Part shown: positions 60,629-64,000 of the stretch, piece after piece | Layout of the letters: each line of letters starts with the position of its first letter | Numbering within the stretch: position 1 is the first letter of the stretch | Source: Dissulfurispira thermophila | Lineage (GTDB): Bacteria > Nitrospirota > Thermodesulfovibrionia > Thermodesulfovibrionales > Dissulfurispiraceae | Direction: 5' to 3' | DNA length: 64,000 nt | NCBI RefSeq assembly: GCF_014701235.1 | Contig: NZ_AP022873.1 | Coordinates: 992,001-1,056,000 of the forward strand | Made by a program: the position numbers and the translations under genes | Notes under the pieces: model-generated | Database searches by the model: none | Seen by the model: the letters and a program-made list of their open reading frames with translations, nothing else | What the model was told of the DNA's origin: nothing

Positions 60629-61911
60629 CAAGGATAGAATTAGCTAAAAAGGGCATTATTACGGATGAAATGAAGGCTGTTGCTCAGGCAGAAGGCATAT
60701 CTCCTGAAAAACTCGCATCAGATATTGCTCAGGGATTGACTGTTATAACAAGAAATAATCTCCATGATATTGCTCCACTGGGTATTGGCAGGGGGCTTAA
60801 AACAAAGATAAATGCAAACATAGGCACATCAAAAGACAGGGTTTCTTATGATGAAGAGATACGAAAGTTGGAGGTCCTTGTTAAATATGGCGCTGATGCA
60901 GTAATGGATTTATCAACAGGTGGTGACATCAAAGGCTTAAGAAATACACTTATCAAGAAATCTCCTATTGCTGTGGGCACAGTGCCGATTTATGAAGCTG
61001 TGGTAAGGACTACCGAGAGGCATGGACATATTGCGAAAATGACACCTGATGATCTGTTTGATATAATCGAAGAACATGCAAAAGATGGTGTTGATTTTAT
61101 TACAGTTCACTGTGGTGTTACTCAAAAGGCAATAGAAAGATTAAGACATGACAGGAGAATCCTTGATGTTGTAAGCCGTGGAGGGGCATTTCTTCTTGAA
61201 TGGATGATTTATAACAATAAAGAGAATCCTCTCTACGATCAGTATGACAGACTACTTGAACTCGCAAAGAAGTATGATTTGACATTAAGCCTTGGAGATG
61301 GATTTAGACCGGGCTGTCTTGTAGATGCAACTGATAGGAGTCAGATAGAAGAATTGGTTACACTTGGAGAATTAAGGGATATAGCGATTTCTGAAGGTGT
61401 CCAGACAATTATAGAGGGACCTGGACATGTTCCATTAAATCAGGTGGAGCTTAATATCAAGATTCAAAAAGAGATATGCAAAGGTGCTCCATTTTATGTC
61501 CTTGGTCCCCTTGTGACAGATATTGCAATGGGTTATGACCATATTGCAGCAGCTATAGGTGGTGCAATTGCAGGTGCTGCAGGTGCTGATTTCCTATGTT
61601 ATGTCACCCCTGCAGAACATATCAGGCTTCCAAATATCGAAGATGTAAAAGAAGGTGTTATTGCATCAAAGATTGCAGCACATGCCGCTGATATAGCAAA
61701 GGGGATTCCGGATGCAATAGAGAAAGATAGAAAGATGGCGCAATACAGAAAAAACCTTGATTGGGAAGGCCAGGCATCTTTAAGCTTTAATCCCGAAAAG
61801 GTGAAGGAGTGGAGGAGTCAGATTCCTCCAACTCTGAACGAGGTCTGCAGCATGTGTGGAGAGTTCTGCGCAATAAAGACTGTGGAGAGGGCGCTACAGA
61901 AGAAATCTTAG
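60625..61911 (+). CDS. thiC: Phosphomethylpyrimidine synthase (short anaerobic type)
   Basis: 428 residues, lacking the N-terminal extension of enteric ThiC. NANIGTSKDR, DLSTGGDI, SLGDGFRPGC, EGPGHVPLNQ and DFLCYVTPAEH are conserved. The C-terminal cluster motif is CSMCGEFC (CX2CX3C). It rearranges AIR to HMP-phosphate by radical SAM chemistry. The paralogue BzaF (hydroxybenzimidazole synthase) looks similar, but the TPP riboswitch and thiSGE context favour ThiC. Confidence 0.94.
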   Translation: MTRIELAKKGIITDEMKAVAQAEGISPEKLASDIAQGLTVITRNNLHDIAPLGIGRGLKTKINANIGTSKDRVSYDEEIRKLEVLVKYGADAVMDLSTGGDIKGLRNTLIKKSPIAVGTVPIYEAVVRTTERHGHIAKMTPDDLFDIIEEHAKDGVDFITVHCGVTQKAIERLRHDRRILDVVSRGGAFLLEWMIYNNKENPLYDQYDRLLELAKKYDLTLSLGDGFRPGCLVDATDRSQIEELVTLGELRDIAISEGVQTIIEGPGHVPLNQVELNIKIQKEICKGAPFYVLGPLVTDIAMGYDHIAAAIGGAIAGAAGADFLCYVTPAEHIRLPNIEDVKEGVIASKIAAHAADIAKGIPDAIEKDRKMAQYRKNLDWEGQASLSFNPEKVKEWRSQIPPTLNEVCSMCGEFCAIKTVERALQKKS

Positions 61912-61921
61912 AGTTGTGTTA

Positions 61922-62731
61922 CTAACTACCATCAACTAAATCACAACCCCATTGTCTAAGTTTTTTTGTGATAAATTCTATTGTAATTAGATGCTCCTCT
62001 GTACCTCTGTCTTTAATATATAAAGGCTCTCCAAATGCGAAATAGACTTTTTTTGTAGGGTCGATTTTCCCAAAATCCTTTAGGATTTTGCCATTACCCC
62101 ATGCATCTGTTTTCAGTGCTACAGGGACTATAGGAACATTTGCCCTGTGGGCTAATTTTATGCCAATGGTATTGAATTCCTCTGAATTGAAGGTTACTGT
62201 TCTTGTGGTTTGCGGGAATATGACAATAGATTTACCTGATTTTAGTCTCTGAATTCCTCCTTCCATTACTGACTTGAAATCATCTCTGGGATTTGTCCTC
62301 GTCACAATAATCGGATCTCTTGAACGCATTACATGTTTAAACACAGGGTATTCGACAAGGCTTTTTTTTACGACAAATGTTACATCTCTAAAAGGCTGTA
62401 TTATTACAGGAAGAACAAATGTTTCAAGTGTGCTCATATGGTTTCCTATAAATATACAGGGGGTATCGAGATTTTTGAAATAATCAATGCCTGTTATTTC
62501 TATTTCAATACCTACGCTTTCAAGTGTGCAGAGCACATCAAAACTACTTTTAGCCCATTCAGCATTACCATATCTTGCTCGCTTTGCACTGGAACTCGCC
62601 TTAAATACTATTGGCAAAAGTTTGCAATAGAAGATGAACGAAGGAAATATCCTTGCAAGTAATGATATGCTGATATTGCCTGTTTTGTACGAACCATTTT
62701 TAAAATCAAGAAATTCCAGAAAATCCTCCAT
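61922..62731 (-). CDS. PlsC-type lysophospholipid acyltransferase
   Basis: 269 residues. The acyltransferase blocks are present but altered: IFIGNHMSTLETFVLP carries H-x4-E where H-x4-D is normal, and IVIFPQTTRTVTF replaces the usual FPEGTR. NVPIVPVALKTDAWGNGK follows. It may acylate a glycerolipid or another acceptor at the membrane. GAGGTAAG precedes the ATG. Convergent with thiC. Confidence 0.78.
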   Translation of the reverse strand: MEDFLEFLDFKNGSYKTGNISISLLARIFPSFIFYCKLLPIVFKASSSAKRARYGNAEWAKSSFDVLCTLESVGIEIEITGIDYFKNLDTPCIFIGNHMSTLETFVLPVIIQPFRDVTFVVKKSLVEYPVFKHVMRSRDPIIVTRTNPRDDFKSVMEGGIQRLKSGKSIVIFPQTTRTVTFNSEEFNTIGIKLAHRANVPIVPVALKTDAWGNGKILKDFGKIDPTKKVYFAFGEPLYIKDRGTEEHLITIEFITKKLRQWGCDLVDGS

Positions 62732-62757
62732 CTTACCTCAACCTCAACTTATTCTTT

Positions 62758-62799
62758 CTTAACCTTAACCTGTCTTTATAAAGACAGGCTAAGGTTAAG
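62758..62799. terminator. Long hairpin between the HD gene and the acyltransferase gene
   Basis: A 21-position stem: CTTAACCTTA-A-CCTGTCTTTA pairs with TAAAGACAGG-C-TAAGGTTAAG (one mismatch), no loop. It contains the stop codon of the HD gene. Direct TTAACC/CTCAAC repeats surround it. Confidence 0.7.
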
Positions 62800-63352
62800 G
62801 TTGAGATGGTTCTTTAAAAAATATAAGCCATTCATCGAACTGTTTTAACTTATCTTCCCCAAACTTTGCAATTATTTCTCTGATTTCTGATACAGACTTT
62901 TCTTTTCCAAGACTGTTTTGTTTTTTTGAATAAAACTTATCTGCAAAACATATTATTTTTTCTTCTAGAGTCTTTGGTGTCATATCTCTTTTAGGTAGAG
63001 GTAAATTATTCATCTCTATGTCTTTCACTGTCAAACCAACTCCTACATGTGTTTCACATACAATGGCATGTCTTGGAAATCCCTCTCTTTCGAGTATTTC
63101 TCTGCCAAGATAACCATGGCAGATATAAGGATGATAACCAAAACAGCCAATCTTTGGGGCATAGGTCATAAAGATGCCTATATCGTGTAAAATCGAAGCC
63201 TCTTCTATAAATTTAATATCTGGATTTAAATCTATTACTCTTTCAGCAACCTGCAGTGCCTTTTTTGCAACGAGCATGCCGTGATGAACCAGAAAGTGAT
63301 AAGCCTTTGAGTCAGGCTCATAATATTTTTCTATTATCTTTAGAACATCCAT
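62795..63352 (-). CDS. HD-domain phosphohydrolase-like protein
   Basis: 185 residues. FLVHHGMLVAKKAL, ASILHDIGIF, YHPYICHGYLGREIL and IICFADKF give the H...HD...D metal ligands of the HD superfamily. Close to short bacterial HD proteins annotated as phosphohydrolases; substrate unknown. TATAAT lies five bases before the ATG, so the mRNA is probably leaderless. Divergent from nrdJ with only 24 bases between the two starts. Confidence 0.82.
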   Translation of the reverse strand: MDVLKIIEKYYEPDSKAYHFLVHHGMLVAKKALQVAERVIDLNPDIKFIEEASILHDIGIFMTYAPKIGCFGYHPYICHGYLGREILEREGFPRHAIVCETHVGVGLTVKDIEMNNLPLPKRDMTPKTLEEKIICFADKFYSKKQNSLGKEKSVSEIREIIAKFGEDKLKQFDEWLIFFKEPSQP

Positions 63353-63364
63353 CTTATATTATAG

Positions 63365-63376
63365 TATAATTTTCAT
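63365..63376 (+). promoter_or_regulatory. -10 box of nrdJ, predicted leaderless
   Basis: TATAAT (63365-63370), six bases, ATG at 63377. The -35 region (near 63341-63347) is weak. No Shine-Dalgarno can fit in the 24-base divergent space. Confidence 0.5.
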
Positions 63377-64000
63377 ATGGAACTCACAGAAAATGCATTA
63401 AAGGTATTGCATGCCCGTTATCTACTCAGAGATGAAAAAGGCGTGTGTTTAGAAACACCCGAGGACATGTTCAGGCGAGTTGCTCGAAATATAGCCGGGG
63501 CAGAAAGACTTTATGGCGAGGATGCATCATATTGGGAAGATAGATTTTATGAATTGATGACATCACTTAAGTTTCTTCCGAATTCCCCTGCATTGATGAA
63601 TGCTGGAAAGTCTATTGGACAGCTTGCTGCGTGTTTTGTTTTGCCTGTTGAAGACTCTATGAAGAGCATATTCGATACTTTGAAAAATGCTGCATTGATA
63701 CTTCAAAGCGGAGGTGGGACAGGTTTTTCTTTTTCGAGGCTCAGACCTCGAGCAGATATTGTGAGGTCAACAGGCGGCATTGCAAGCGGTCCTGTATCAT
63801 TTATGAAGATTTATAATACTGCTACTGAAGTGATAAAACAGGGTGGTGCAAGGCGCGGGGCAAACATGGGTATTTTAAGAATAGACCATCCTGATATCAT
63901 CGAATTTATTAGAGTAAAGAGAAGAGAGGGAGAATTGACTAATTTTAATATCTCTGTAGCAGTAACAGATGAATTTATGGAAGCATTGAAAAATGAAGGA
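63377..64000 (+). CDS. nrdJ: Adenosylcobalamin-dependent (class II) ribonucleotide reductase, 5' part
   Basis: 208 codons from ATG 63377, open to the window end. [43 protein letters not shown] (in parts), [16 protein letters not shown] and [13 protein letters not shown] match class II NrdJ. It reduces ribonucleotides with coenzyme B12 and works with or without oxygen. The active-site radical cysteine and the C-terminal thiols lie outside the window. Confidence 0.93.
   Translation, partial: MELTENALKVLHARYLLRDEKGVCLETPEDMFRRVARNIAGAERLYGEDASYWEDRFYELMTSLKFLPNSPALMNAGKSIGQLAACFVLPVEDSMKSIFDTLKNAALILQSGGGTGFSFSRLRPRADIVRSTGGIASGPVSFMKIYNTATEVIKQGGARRGANMGILRIDHPDIIEFIRVKRREGELTNFNISVAVTDEFMEALKNEG

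Overview
The window is AT-rich, gene-dense bacterial DNA, with most genes preceded by Shine-Dalgarno sites and many in ATGA-overlapping operons. It looks like a flagellated, piliated, anaerobic or microaerobic Gram-negative bacterium. Pointers are an eight-haem HAO-like cytochrome, a B12-dependent ribonucleotide reductase, a CX2CX3C-type ThiC, a DUF1858 redox protein, a likely selenoprotein, sigma-54 and sigma-28 promoters, and a periplasm (DsbC-like, LysM/NlpC and lytic transglycosylase proteins). A Nitrospirota (Thermodesulfovibrionales-like) or deltaproteobacterial-type organism fits best. That placement is inference; no 16S gene is present.

Layout. 1-12591: sugar/glycan island (hexapeptide acetyltransferases, Zn-ribbon methyltransferases, radical SAM protein, DUF354 protein, AsnB-type amidotransferase, NeuB-type nonulosonate synthase, TPR protein, GT-B/GT2-like glycosyltransferases), probably for flagellin or surface glycosylation. 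12592-22138: flagellar and motor region (fliC, flaG, fliD, fliS, two motAB stator pairs with a PilZ gene between them), seeded with small DUF1640-like coiled-coil genes, two of them frameshifted. 22372-28650: small redox proteins, ilvD, bioB, acylphosphatase, a nested inverted-repeat element, NlpC/P60, scpB. 28764-37955: an in-frame-UGA DsbC-like gene, a PilS/PilR-type pair, and a minor-pilin/PilY1 operon behind a sigma-54 promoter. 37962-41493: tRNA-Val, lytic transglycosylase, nadA, MidA-type methyltransferase, XRE regulator. 41620-44072 and 53932-56384: two inverted, almost identical IS21-family elements flanking rplU-rpmA-obgE-proB, the HAO-like gene and glyQS. 56693-64000: deaD, a TPP riboswitch with thiS-thiG-thiE-thiC, an acyltransferase, an HD protein and the start of nrdJ.

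The most notable signals are: (1) UGA in place of the first Cys of a DsbC CPYC motif with a SECIS-like hairpin; (2) an element present twice whose core is flipped relative to its arms, one copy split by IS21; (3) tandem arrays with a constant 7-bp period but unrelated unit sequences at seven or more loci, two of them shaping the ends of ThiS and ThiE; (4) several sigma-70 promoters spaced TATAAT-N6-ATG, predicting leaderless mRNAs; and (5) a perfect CRP/FNR-type palindrome exactly 41.5 bp upstream of the inferred start of the HAO-like gene.

All calls come from reading the sequence and translations. No database search or structure prediction was run.
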